In this document: positions 26,765-34,620 of the stretch, one piece after another | How the letters are laid out: each line of letters begins with the position of its first letter | How positions within the stretch are numbered: position 1 is the stretch's first letter | Source of the DNA: JAEUSG01 sp964590225 | Lineage (GTDB): Bacteria; Fibrobacterota; OXYB2-FULL-49-7; JAEUSG01 | Reading direction: 5' to 3' | Assembly: GCA_964590225.1 (NCBI GenBank) | Contig: CAZPWS010000030.1 | Location: 1 to 40,715, forward strand | DNA: 40,715 bases | Position numbers and translations under genes: made by a program | Notes under the pieces: model-generated | Seen by the model: only the letters and a program-made list of their open reading frames with translations | Databases searched by the model: none | What the model was told of the DNA's origin: nothing

Positions 26765-27316
26765 GTGGACTCCTCTTTTCTTTACTTTGGATTACTACCG
26801 GCGCTCTTATTTGTCTTGATAGATTCTTTTTCTTCTAAAAAGGCTGCTATAATCGGTGCGACAGCAATGGCCGTTCTTGAACTTGCTTTTACGCTAATAA
26901 TGTATGGAGCAATAGACTTTCTAAGTGTTATGGCTGTCTGCTTTGCTCTCTTTTTTGGTTTTTTGTCGTTTAAGCTAAATAACGACATCTACTTCAAACT
27001 TCAGACACCAATACTCAACACCTTTTTTGCCGCCGCTTTTCTGTTTTCCTATCATATCCTTAAAAGACCGCTTCTTACCGTCATGATGGAGAAATATATG
27101 CCAGGATTTGTTGCAAACCTTGAGGCAACGCGTGGCATAGACACCTCTTTATTCATGGGCATGCTCAATACACTTTCCCGAGACATGGGCATATGGCTTC
27201 TTTTGCATTCATCTTTAACTGCTTACGCCGCTCTTAAGTTATCCAAGTGGGTTTGGTTTTTATGCCGTGTCCCGCTATTCTATGTTATGCTTTTTATTGC
27301 TGTCCTGAAGATTTAA
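26765..27316 (+). CDS. IspZ/YciB-like inner-membrane protein
   Basis: A 183-aa polytopic membrane protein with about five helices. It begins at GTG (26765), 3 bp after the CpXC gene. The motif SFKLNNDIYFKLQTPILNTF matches the KLNDPxFIKxKPT-like stretch of septation protein A (YciB/IspZ). The family is a small membrane family affecting cell-envelope spanning and division. The tail overlaps the convergent zinc-peptidase gene by 4 bp. The identity is moderate, based on this motif and topology. Confidence 0.6.
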   Translation: MDSSFLYFGLLPALLFVLIDSFSSKKAAIIGATAMAVLELAFTLIMYGAIDFLSVMAVCFALFFGFLSFKLNNDIYFKLQTPILNTFFAAAFLFSYHILKRPLLTVMMEKYMPGFVANLEATRGIDTSLFMGMLNTLSRDMGIWLLLHSSLTAYAALKLSKWVWFLCRVPLFYVMLFIAVLKI

Positions 27317-28008
27317 TCGTTGCGTCTTCCAAAAACTCCTGCGCGAATTAAATAATATGCCAATGTTAACAGTGAGCTTACGGCTGATGCAACATATGTA
27401 AGGAAAGCGGCATCGAGAACAGCGCCTGCCCCCTCCGCTTCACTAATATTTACAACCCCCGAATCAACCATTAGCGCCTTGGCTCTTTTTGTTGCATCGT
27501 ATTCAACAGGGAGTGTTACAAGAGAGAATAGTACGGCAGCGCTAAAAAGTACCGCACCAATAAGAATAAATGATTGAGAAGAAAGCAGGAAGCCAAGAGT
27601 AATGACAATATAGGAAAAGGTGCTGCCAATATGTGTAATTGGCACGAGAGAAGACCGGAGTCCAAGCCAGTAGTACTCCTGGGCGTGTTGCAGCGCATGC
27701 CCAGCTTCGTGACAAGCGACACCGATGGCTGATAGGCTTGATTTCCTATAAACATCGGGCGAAAGCCTCAAGGTTTTTGAGGAAGGATCGTAGTGGTCCG
27801 AAAGGAAACCGCCTGTTTCCTCAATCTGTACATTATGGATTCCGGCTGAATCTAATAGCCTTTTGGCCGCCTGCGCGCCAGTTAGCCCTTTTCTTGAAAA
27901 GACCTCTGAATATTTTGAAAAAACGCTCTTTGTCTTGAATGTAGCATACAATGCCAGCAATAATCCTGGTGCGGCAAAAGCCAAGTACATGGGATCGAAA
28001 TAAAACAT
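27313..28008 (-). CDS. Zinc-dependent membrane metallopeptidase (YugP family)
   Basis: A 231-aa inner-membrane protease. HEAGH is at residues 100-104 (SAIGVACHEAGHALQHAQ), the zinc site of the neutral zinc metallopeptidase-2 (YugP) family. Hydrophobic segments lie at 5-22, about 120-170 and 205-225. The GGFLSDHYDPSSKTLRLSPD stretch before the active site is also typical. AGGAGG lies a good distance before the ATG. It is convergent with the IspZ-like gene, and its substrate is unknown. Confidence 0.9.
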   Translation of the reverse strand: MFYFDPMYLAFAAPGLLLALYATFKTKSVFSKYSEVFSRKGLTGAQAAKRLLDSAGIHNVQIEETGGFLSDHYDPSSKTLRLSPDVYRKSSLSAIGVACHEAGHALQHAQEYYWLGLRSSLVPITHIGSTFSYIVITLGFLLSSQSFILIGAVLFSAAVLFSLVTLPVEYDATKRAKALMVDSGVVNISEAEGAGAVLDAAFLTYVASAVSSLLTLAYYLIRAGVFGRRND

Positions 28009-28278
28009 TTGCTATGCCTCCTTAGCATTTAAACTCTGTTTTGAACAGATAAAATATACAAATTTCTGTAATTTCTTGGCACAGTATGGTTAACCTCTTC
28101 GACAAGGCAGGAGAAGTTTATTGGTGGCTGATTCTGTGGTAGTGGGAGGCTGGAAGGCTTGAATTTACTGAATTCTCTTGCGTTATCGTGTGACAAGCTC
28201 CTATATTGAAACAGGAGCTGCTCTCACAGTGGGAGTGGCGGTTATGCAAAAGTTTTTACCTTTATTTTGGAGGGATGT

Positions 28279-28542
28279 ATGAACAAGGGTGAACTCGTAG
28301 AAGCGGTTTCAAAGGATCTTAAGTTGTCAAAGGCAGTTGCGGAAAAGGCTGTAAACTCAGTTCTTCTTAATATCAAGAAGAATACAAAGAAAGGTGTTCA
28401 GCTTATTGGTTTTGGTTCGTTTACTGTTGCTCAGCGTAAAGCTCGCAAGGGACGCAATCCGCAAACCGGAAAACCAATTACCATTAAGGCTTCACGCGTC
28501 GTAAAGTTCCGTGCAGGTGCCGATTATAAGAAATCTGTATAA
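28279..28542 (+). CDS. hup: HU-family DNA-binding protein
   Basis: I start at the ATG at 28279, since GGAGGG lies just before it; an upstream TTG (28267) would read through that ribosome site. The 87-residue protein has MNKGELVEAVSKDLKLSKAV at the N-terminus, GFGSFTVAQRKARKGRNPQT in the DNA-binding arm, and a terminal FRAGADYKKSV. These match the bacterial HU/IHF beta-arm family and normal length. It is a chromosome-compacting dimer. A strong hairpin terminator follows it. Confidence 0.96.
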   Translation: MNKGELVEAVSKDLKLSKAVAEKAVNSVLLNIKKNTKKGVQLIGFGSFTVAQRKARKGRNPQTGKPITIKASRVVKFRAGADYKKSV

Positions 28543-28586
28543 TTAAACGGCAGAATTTTTCTACTCCTAATTTAACCCTGGTTTTT

Positions 28587-28645
28587 AGACTCTGTATCGA
28601 AAAGATATACGCTTTTTGCGGATATCTTTGACGAATACAGAGTCT
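28587..28645 (+). terminator. Long hairpin downstream of HU
   Basis: Perfect 11-bp arms AGACTCTGTAT (28587-28597) and ATACAGAGTCT (28635-28645) enclose a second stem AAAGATAT (28601-28608) with ATATCTTT (28622-28629). A T-rich stretch (TATTT) follows. It lies 44 bp after the HU stop. The nested stem suggests a stable terminator; no gene is present inside. Confidence 0.65.
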
Positions 28646-28685
28646 TATTTCGGCCTTAGCCGATTTAATAAATGAAAGCTGGGGT

Positions 28686-29984
28686 TTATTGTTTTATTGC
28701 ATCGGCGTTAAAGGCAATTAAGTGTCCCCCTGAAACTGTAAAAAACTGTTTTCCCGCCATAATTATACCTTCACATGCCGCTACTACCGAACTAAGTTTA
28801 GAAGATTCTATCAGTTCTTTACCTGCCAAAAGAGGGGGGGAACAGGAAACTTGTGTGTTTGTAATGTGTCTAAGATTCTCTGTTCCGGTCAGAAGTGAGA
28901 TAGATCTTTTACCTCCATCGATGTATATAGTGTCCTGCCCAAGCGCAATTCCGCTGTTGTAAATGCCGGAAATCTCTTTGTCCCACTTTATGTTGCCGTT
29001 CCTTGTGTTAAATGAAAAAGTTTCGTTCAGGTCGGTTAGTGCGATACCACTTTCCCTATTGACGATAATTTTAGAAACTGTTCCAGCCGCACTAATTTTT
29101 TTGCGCCACAAAACAAGCCCTGTTTTGATGTCAGTCGATATTAAGTTGTGATCATCTGTACAGTAATAGACACTATTTTTTGCAATTGCCGGTTGCCCTG
29201 CTGAAATGTTTGCGTCAATAACCCATTTGACAGAATGGTTTTTACTACTCAAAAGAAAAAGTTTTTTACCGTCAGCTGAAGCGCCAACAATATTACCCTG
29301 ATTGTCTGCTGACAAGTATCCCCATCCAACCGCTTCCATAGGGGAATTAAGAATTCCTACTGTTTTGCCGGTGGCGAAATCGTGAATAGCACAGTTTTCT
29401 CCATTTGATATATAGAGTTTATTGCCCCTGATAAACCTATCTTGAAAGCCTTTCGTTTTGTTTGGGGTACCGGCATTAAAGGGAACTTTCCATCTTAACT
29501 CGCCTGAAGTGGTTTCGTATGCTTCTATGAAGGTTGAGCCGCTTTGCATCTCTCTAACGGTAACAATTACGATGTCTTTACGGACAAGCGGTTTGGCATA
29601 ACCTCCGCTGTTGTGCAGTTGGTGACGCCATGCCATTTCTGTGGGGATCACTTTTAAATTTGGTAAAGATCTGGAATTGGCGGCATCTAATCCCACAAAT
29701 GCCCATTCATCAGTGACGCTTATGCTGCGTGTCAATATGATAAAAGCAATGGCTGCAGTAATAGTAGTAATTAATACAGCTGCTATTCTCAAAAGAGGAT
29801 AGGCTGAGTTCGGCTGAGTCACATCCTCTTGTATTAGGGAAACTATTTGCATATTAGCTTCATGTTGGGTTTTGCATTCTGGACATTTCGCGATATGGTT
29901 TGCAAACTCAGCGAAAAGAGTTTCGTTACATTCTTCATTAAACGATAAAGAAAGAGAGATATCATTACATTTATTGCAGTTCAT
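28686..29984 (-). CDS. Anti-sigma factor with zinc finger and PQQ-type beta-propeller
   Basis: A 432-aa protein. The N-terminus is a zinc-finger anti-sigma domain, with CNKC near the start and HIAKCPECKTQHE (HxxxCxxC). A membrane helix follows at about 65-87 (LLRIAAVLITTITAAIAFII). The periplasmic part (about 110-432) is a PQQ-like beta-propeller with repeats such as FIEAYETTSGELRWKVPF, LLSSKNHSVKWVIDANIS, DIKTGLVLWRKKISAAG and FNTRNGNIKWDKEISG. It is encoded 57 bp downstream of an ECF sigma factor and is the expected inhibitor of it. The propeller would be the sensor. A GGGG-type ribosome site precedes the ATG. Confidence 0.82.
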   Translation of the reverse strand: MNCNKCNDISLSLSFNEECNETLFAEFANHIAKCPECKTQHEANMQIVSLIQEDVTQPNSAYPLLRIAAVLITTITAAIAFIILTRSISVTDEWAFVGLDAANSRSLPNLKVIPTEMAWRHQLHNSGGYAKPLVRKDIVIVTVREMQSGSTFIEAYETTSGELRWKVPFNAGTPNKTKGFQDRFIRGNKLYISNGENCAIHDFATGKTVGILNSPMEAVGWGYLSADNQGNIVGASADGKKLFLLSSKNHSVKWVIDANISAGQPAIAKNSVYYCTDDHNLISTDIKTGLVLWRKKISAAGTVSKIIVNRESGIALTDLNETFSFNTRNGNIKWDKEISGIYNSGIALGQDTIYIDGGKRSISLLTGTENLRHITNTQVSCSPPLLAGKELIESSKLSSVVAACEGIIMAGKQFFTVSGGHLIAFNADAIKQ

Positions 29985-30041
29985 AGCTTACCCCTATTGT
30001 TACATAAAGTAATACGGATGAGATTATGAAAATGGGACAGC

Positions 30042-30578
30042 TCACTTTAATATCCTCTCTCTTAGTAGGGTAAGTGCCCTGTATGCTCTCTTTCTTGCCG
30101 CATCTTCTGTTAAATTGGCTATTTCTGCTATTTCCTTGAAGCTTAAGGAATTATGAAGCCGGAGGGATAAAATCATCCGATCTGTCGCGGATAATTTTTT
30201 TATTTCTGTCTGATAGAGATTCCACATGTTTACTGTTTCTGGAGTTCTATCCGATCCCGATTCAATCGAAACGGCTTCTTCAATACTTACTTGATTACCT
30301 CTGCTTTTTTTTGATCTTATGAGATCGATGCAGCAGTTTTTAAGTATGCTATATGCCCACGATTTGAACGGGAAATCTTTTTTATAGCCATTCCGTCCTC
30401 TTGCTATCCTTATAAAGCATTCCTGTGCTGCATCTGCAGCGTCGTTATCTGACCTAAGAATGAAATAGGCTGTTTTTTTAAATGTTCTGTAATGGCGGTT
30501 AAATAGCTTGGTTATTACAGCGTTGTTTCCGCTTATGGTAAAGTTTTCCATCAAAGATTCATCGGAAGTATCATCCAT
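30042..30578 (-). CDS. ECF RNA polymerase sigma factor
   Basis: The frame is open upstream to 30653, but I choose the ATG at 30578 because the protein then starts MDDTSDESLMENFTISGNNA, as usual for ECF sigmas, and gives about 178 residues. Region 2 is DAADAAQECFIRIARGRNGY to FPFKSWAYSILKNCCIDLIR; region 4 is SATDRMILSLRLHNSLSFKE followed by IAEIANLTEDAARKRAYRAL. It directs transcription to a stress regulon. The anti-sigma gene lies 57 bp downstream, and glycogen phosphorylase is divergent upstream. Confidence 0.88.
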   Translation of the reverse strand: MDDTSDESLMENFTISGNNAVITKLFNRHYRTFKKTAYFILRSDNDAADAAQECFIRIARGRNGYKKDFPFKSWAYSILKNCCIDLIRSKKSRGNQVSIEEAVSIESGSDRTPETVNMWNLYQTEIKKLSATDRMILSLRLHNSLSFKEIAEIANLTEDAARKRAYRALTLLRERILK

Positions 30579-30677
30579 TATCAAACATGAAGATAACAAT
30601 ATTCTTTTAACGCTAAATACTGTATTCCAGAATATGGTATATTTCAGGGGCACATTTTTAGGGAGAATACGAAACTT

Positions 30678-33176
30678 ATGAAAAAGAGAGACAAGGAATT
30701 GATCGTGAAGACAAAAAAAGTAACCACGAAAAAGAAAGAGTTAAAACAGGACGAAAATAGTGTAATGGGTTTAAGAGAGGCTTTTTCTTACCATTTGAAG
30801 TATAGCCTCGCAAAAGACCAGTACAATGTAACTGCTTCGCATGCGTATCAGGCTATCGCTTTGGCAGTGAGAGATAAGATCATTGATAAATGGATCACAA
30901 CTCAGAGAGCTTATTATGACCGCGATGTAAAAAGAGTCTATTATCTCTCCATGGAATTTCTCATGGGGCGGACGCTCGGAAATAGTCTCATGAATCTTGG
31001 CCTATATAAAGAGTGTGATACAGTTTTGTCTGAAGCTGGTTTCTCTATTGATGCACTTGAAGAGCTTGAAGCCGATGCAGGTCTTGGAAATGGTGGTCTT
31101 GGCAGGCTTGCTGCTTGCTTTCTCGACTCTCTTGCCACGCTTGGATATCCTGCTTATGGTTGCGGTATTAGGTACGACTTTGGAATTTTTCATCAGCGTA
31201 TCAAGAACGGCTATCAGGTAGAGGAGCCGGATGAGTGGCTGAGGACTGGTAATCCGTGGCAAACCGAGAGACCGGAGAATACCTTTCGTGTTAAGTTTGG
31301 CGGCAGAACGGTTGTGGCTATAGAGAGTGGAAAGGAAAAAACCCGTTGGGTTGATACCGTTGATGTGCTTGCTATGCCTTACGATATGCCCATTCCGGGC
31401 TACGGAAACAACACCGTAAACACGCTGAGTTTGTGGAAGGCGATGGCGATAGAGTCTTTTAATCTGTCTGAGTTTCAGACTGGGGGTTACTTGCGTGCGG
31501 TTGAAGAGAGCGCGTTAAGTGAAACACTTTCGAGGGTGCTTTATCCCAACGACAATATATCTCAGGGACGGGAGTTGCGTTTAAAGCAGGAGTATTTTCT
31601 GGTATCGGCATCTTTGCAGGATATTATCCGTCGTTATCGTAAACACCACAGCGATTTCAAGCTTTTTTCAGATAAAGTAGCTATTCAGATGAACGATACG
31701 CATCCGAGCATTGCTGTTGCTGAATTAATGCGTCTTTTTATTGACGAAGAGGGGTTGGGTTGGGATATTGCATGGGATATTTGTGTAAAAACATTCGGTT
31801 ATACAAATCACACACTCATGCCGGAGGCTCTTGAAAAATGGCCGGTTTCGCTTATGCAGCGTTTACTTCCGCGGCATGTTGAGATAATTTATGAAATAAA
31901 TTACCGCTTCCTCGAAACCGTTCGGTCAAAATACCCTAATAGAGAAGACATGGTTCAGAGATTATCCATAATAGAAGAGGCTGGTGAGAAGTTTGTTAGG
32001 ATGGCACATCTTGCCGTTATTGGGAGCCATTCGATTAATGGTGTGGCAAAACTTCACACAGAACTGCTCAAGTTGCATGTTTTGCCGGACTTCTTTTTGA
32101 TGTATCCTGAGCGGTTTAACAATAAGACTAACGGGATTACTCCCCGCAGATGGCTTAACAACTGTAATGCTGGTCTTGCAGCGCTTATTACAAGTCATAT
32201 AGGTAGTAATTGGTTAACAGATCTCGGGGAGCTTAAAAAACTTGAGCCACTCGCAAAGAATAGCTCCTTTAGGAAGGCATGGGTTGAGGTGAAAACTGCA
32301 AATAAGGAGCGACTCGCTAAATATATAGAGGATAATCTTGGAGTCTCCATTAATAAGAATTCTTTACTTACCGCGCAGATTAAGAGACTACACGAGTATA
32401 AGAGACAGTTGCTCAATATTCTACAGGTAATTGCACGGTACAGAAGGCTCAAAAATGGTGAAAAACTGGTTCCGCGAACGGTAATCTTTAGTGCAAAGGC
32501 AGCGCCGGCATATTATATGGCAAAGCTGATTATTAAGCTTATAAATAATGTTGGCGAAGTTGTAAATAATGATGTTGCTATTGGTGATAATCTCAAAGTG
32601 CTCTTTCTGCCGAATTATAGCGTATCGCTCGCCGAAAAGATTATTCCTGCGGCTGATCTATCGGAGCAGATTTCAACAGCCGGAACAGAGGCTTCTGGAA
32701 CAGGAAACATGAAGCTTTCTCTAAATGGTGCCTTGACAATAGGGACGCTTGACGGTGCTAATGTGGAGATAAGGGAGTGTGTTGGAAAGGACAATTTTTT
32801 CCTATTCGGACTAACGGCCGAGGAGGTTACAGAGAAAAAGGCTTGGGGATATTCACCAATTGCGGTATATGAGTCTGATATTGAATTAAGGGATGTAATT
32901 GAAGACATAGCTTCAGGCCGTTTTTCCGGCGGAGACAAGGGGCTGTTTAAACCGATTGTTGATTCCCTGCTTGGTATTGACCATTACCTAATTTTTGCCG
33001 ATTTCCGTTCGTACATGGATGCCCAATTCAGGGCGGATTCGTTTTATCAGAACAGAGATGCTTGGGTGACAAGTTCGATTCTCAATGTAGCCCGTCTTGC
33101 AAGATTCTCAAGTGACAGAACGGTAAGCGAATACGCCCGGGAAATATGGGGGATATCTCCAGAGAAAATTGGGTGA
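30678..33176 (+). CDS. glgP: Glycogen/starch phosphorylase
   Basis: Releases glucose-1-phosphate from alpha-1,4-glucans, using a pyridoxal phosphate cofactor. The 832-aa length matches the bacterial family. Clear motifs include VYYLSMEFLMGRTLGNSLMN, ELEADAGLGNGGLGRLAACF, IQMNDTHPSIAVAELMRLF, the TEASGTGNMKLSLNGALTIG region with the PLP lysine in GTGNMK, and GTLDGANVEI. The N-terminal 20-30 residues (Lys-rich) are not conserved. It is a single-gene unit divergent from the ECF sigma gene. Confidence 0.97.
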   Translation: MKKRDKELIVKTKKVTTKKKELKQDENSVMGLREAFSYHLKYSLAKDQYNVTASHAYQAIALAVRDKIIDKWITTQRAYYDRDVKRVYYLSMEFLMGRTLGNSLMNLGLYKECDTVLSEAGFSIDALEELEADAGLGNGGLGRLAACFLDSLATLGYPAYGCGIRYDFGIFHQRIKNGYQVEEPDEWLRTGNPWQTERPENTFRVKFGGRTVVAIESGKEKTRWVDTVDVLAMPYDMPIPGYGNNTVNTLSLWKAMAIESFNLSEFQTGGYLRAVEESALSETLSRVLYPNDNISQGRELRLKQEYFLVSASLQDIIRRYRKHHSDFKLFSDKVAIQMNDTHPSIAVAELMRLFIDEEGLGWDIAWDICVKTFGYTNHTLMPEALEKWPVSLMQRLLPRHVEIIYEINYRFLETVRSKYPNREDMVQRLSIIEEAGEKFVRMAHLAVIGSHSINGVAKLHTELLKLHVLPDFFLMYPERFNNKTNGITPRRWLNNCNAGLAALITSHIGSNWLTDLGELKKLEPLAKNSSFRKAWVEVKTANKERLAKYIEDNLGVSINKNSLLTAQIKRLHEYKRQLLNILQVIARYRRLKNGEKLVPRTVIFSAKAAPAYYMAKLIIKLINNVGEVVNNDVAIGDNLKVLFLPNYSVSLAEKIIPAADLSEQISTAGTEASGTGNMKLSLNGALTIGTLDGANVEIRECVGKDNFFLFGLTAEEVTEKKAWGYSPIAVYESDIELRDVIEDIASGRFSGGDKGLFKPIVDSLLGIDHYLIFADFRSYMDAQFRADSFYQNRDAWVTSSILNVARLARFSSDRTVSEYAREIWGISPEKIG

Positions 33177-33188
33177 GGCTCAACCCAA
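33169..33188 (+). terminator. Possible terminator stem at the end of glgP
   Basis: TTGGGT (33169-33174) and ACCCAA (33183-33188) pair around an 8-base loop overlapping the glgP stop codon. The following bases (ACTTATTT) are only weakly T-rich, so this is a low-confidence terminator. Confidence 0.3.
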
Positions 33189-33446
33189 ACTTATTTCCAC
33201 TCACTTTAATTACAAAAGGGGGTGGAATTTATCTACAATGAAAGGACGAAAGGGATAGAAAATCTTCCCAAGAAAAGCTTATTAGAGAGACGGGGTAATC
33301 CCAACTTATTCAATACCTGACGATAAAACACCTTCTCGGATGCCCGAATGTCGCGGATTCTTTGCAGCAGTTCTGTCCAGTACCCGCCGCCGCCCAGATT
33401 TTTCAGGCGTTCATCATCCATAGTGAAACCTTTGCGGATATATTCA

Positions 33447-33717
33447 TCCTAAATTCCGCAGTTGAAACTAAGAAAGATAAGTTAACTCTTTAAAAATATT
33501 AATGTTACGACGAAACAGTATATTCACCCAATGGGTGAACCTTTTTGTTAAAAAACTCACCCCCGCCCTTTGGGCGCGCCCTCTCTCTTAAAAAGAGATG
33601 GGCTGTTTGCATATCAAGTATCATCCCTCTCTTAGGCTATTGAAATAGCTGCTAAAGAGAGGGAGGCAAGGTGGGTGAGTTATTGTTTTCGGCAATAGCC
33701 AACTGCGGAATTTAGGA
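33447..33717. mobile_element. 271-bp MITE-like element with 18-bp perfect terminal inverted repeats
   Basis: The left end TCCTAAATTCCGCAGTTG (33447-33464) is an exact reverse complement of the right end (33700-33717). TTCA flanks it on both sides (33443-33446 and 33718-33721), a 4-bp target duplication; a 2-bp duplication with slightly longer repeats fits equally well. It contains no coding sequence. Inside are further nested inverted repeats, AACTCACCC (33554-33562) with GGGTGAGTT (33673-33681) and CCCTCTCTTA (33625-33634) with TAAAGAGAGGG (33653-33663), so the element can fold extensively. It lies inside the rhuM pseudogene. No transposase with matching ends was identified in the window. 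Confidence 0.85.
33519..33535. repeat. Short palindrome inside the MITE
   Basis: TTCACCC AAT GGGTGAA is a 7-bp stem with a 3-base loop near the left end of the MITE (position accurate to within a few bases). A further stem of the element's nested secondary structure. Confidence 0.5.
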
Positions 33718-34068
33718 TTCATTAAGCCGCTTGGTAGCCCATATGCGAAACTGAGTGCCCCGTAATGATTTGACCCTGTAGCCCACCGATATAATCACAT
33801 CGAGATTATAGCCATTCACATCTACTTCTTGGGTTTTTCCGGCTATCGCGCCATGCTGAGTGGTTATTCGGAATTTCCGAACAGCCCCACTTTTTCATCA
33901 AGTTCACCCTCGCTGAAGATGTTTTTGACATGTTCATTGATGGTTGATTTTGCCTTTCCGAAAAGATTTGCCATCTGTTCCTGCGAAAGCCAGACAGTTT
34001 CGTCTTCAAAGCGGACATCGACCGATATTTGTTCATCTTCGGTTTTGAATAGAATGAAGGAGGATTGG

Positions 34069-34620
34069 TTATTGTCCATTGATGCTTCCTTCAATGATGA
34101 TGGCTATTTCTTCCTCGAACCAATCATCTTCTTTCCACATTTTTGGATTATTCACAATATATTCCCGAATACGGTAAAGGTCATTTCCATCCCTGATAAT
34201 ATGATCGTAGTATGATTTTTGCCATTGAAACAATTCATTGCCAGCAATATGTATTAATTTTGAAGATGTGGTTTTAAACGCACCCATTAATTCCGGTATC
34301 GGTTTTATTCTCCCGTATTCCCGTATTGAATCCCCCCGTAGGGAACGGTCGCGACCGTTCCCTACGGGGGGCATAATTTGAACAATACCGTGAACATGAT
34401 TCGGCATAATAACAAATTCATCAATTGCCAAATACGAATATTGCGAATGCAACCATTCCCATTTTTGTTTTACTATTATTCCCTGTTCATTTAAAACCAT
34501 TTCGTTCTCTGTAATCTCACCGAAAACACACATACGGTTTTTGGTACAGATGGTTATAAAATAAAACCCGGGCGAGGAATAATCGAAGCCTTGTAATCGT
34601 AATTGTTTTCGTTCTTTCAT
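34069..34620 (-). CDS. REP-associated tyrosine transposase (RAYT, Y1/HUH)
   Basis: The transposase part can start at its own ATG (34620), MKERKQLRLQGFDYSSPGFY, giving about 183 aa, a normal RAYT length. FYFITICTKNRMCVFGEI is the typical N-terminal motif, PNHVHG carries the HUH metal-binding histidines, and SYYDHIIRDGNDLYRIREYI holds the catalytic tyrosine. RAYTs act on single-stranded REP hairpins. The gene contains a 40-bp perfect palindrome in its own coding sequence. Its stop overlaps the rhuM start by about 9 bp. In frame with the decayed kinase upstream; whether it is expressed alone is unknown. Confidence 0.85.
   Translation of the reverse strand: MKERKQLRLQGFDYSSPGFYFITICTKNRMCVFGEITENEMVLNEQGIIVKQKWEWLHSQYSYLAIDEFVIMPNHVHGIVQIMPPVGNGRDRSLRGDSIREYGRIKPIPELMGAFKTTSSKLIHIAGNELFQWQKSYYDHIIRDGNDLYRIREYIVNNPKMWKEDDWFEEEIAIIIEGSINGQ
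34332..34371. repeat. 40-bp perfect palindrome within the RAYT gene
   Basis: The 40 bases are exactly self-complementary around a centre at 34351/34352. They start with six C and GTAGGG, pass through GGTCGCGACC, and end with six G. It encodes PPVGNGRDRSLRG within an otherwise conserved transposase, adding a loop-like insertion. Strong symmetry and GC content unlike the surroundings suggest a REP-like mobile hairpin inserted in frame (40 bp plus flanks). Confidence 0.8.

Larger units (their letters stand above)
33233..34079 (-). pseudogene. RhuM-family gene, broken by frameshift and MITE
   Basis: Pieces of one RhuM (virulence RhuM family) gene lie in order on the minus strand. The N-terminal piece (from ATG 34079, AGGAAG upstream) reads FEDETVWLSQEQMANLFGK to GELDEKVG. 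A net one-base loss or two-base gain near 33885-33890 shifts the frame, after which VRKFRITTQHGAIAGKTQEV to QFRIWATKRLNE continues. The MITE (33447-33717) then interrupts it, and on its other side the frame resumes as EYIRKGFTMDDERLKNLGGG and ERIRDIR-like sequence. Removing the MITE and one TTCA copy restores AAT GAA TAT ATC in frame. The C-terminus also diverges after SEKVFYRQVL. It is not functional. Confidence 0.8.
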
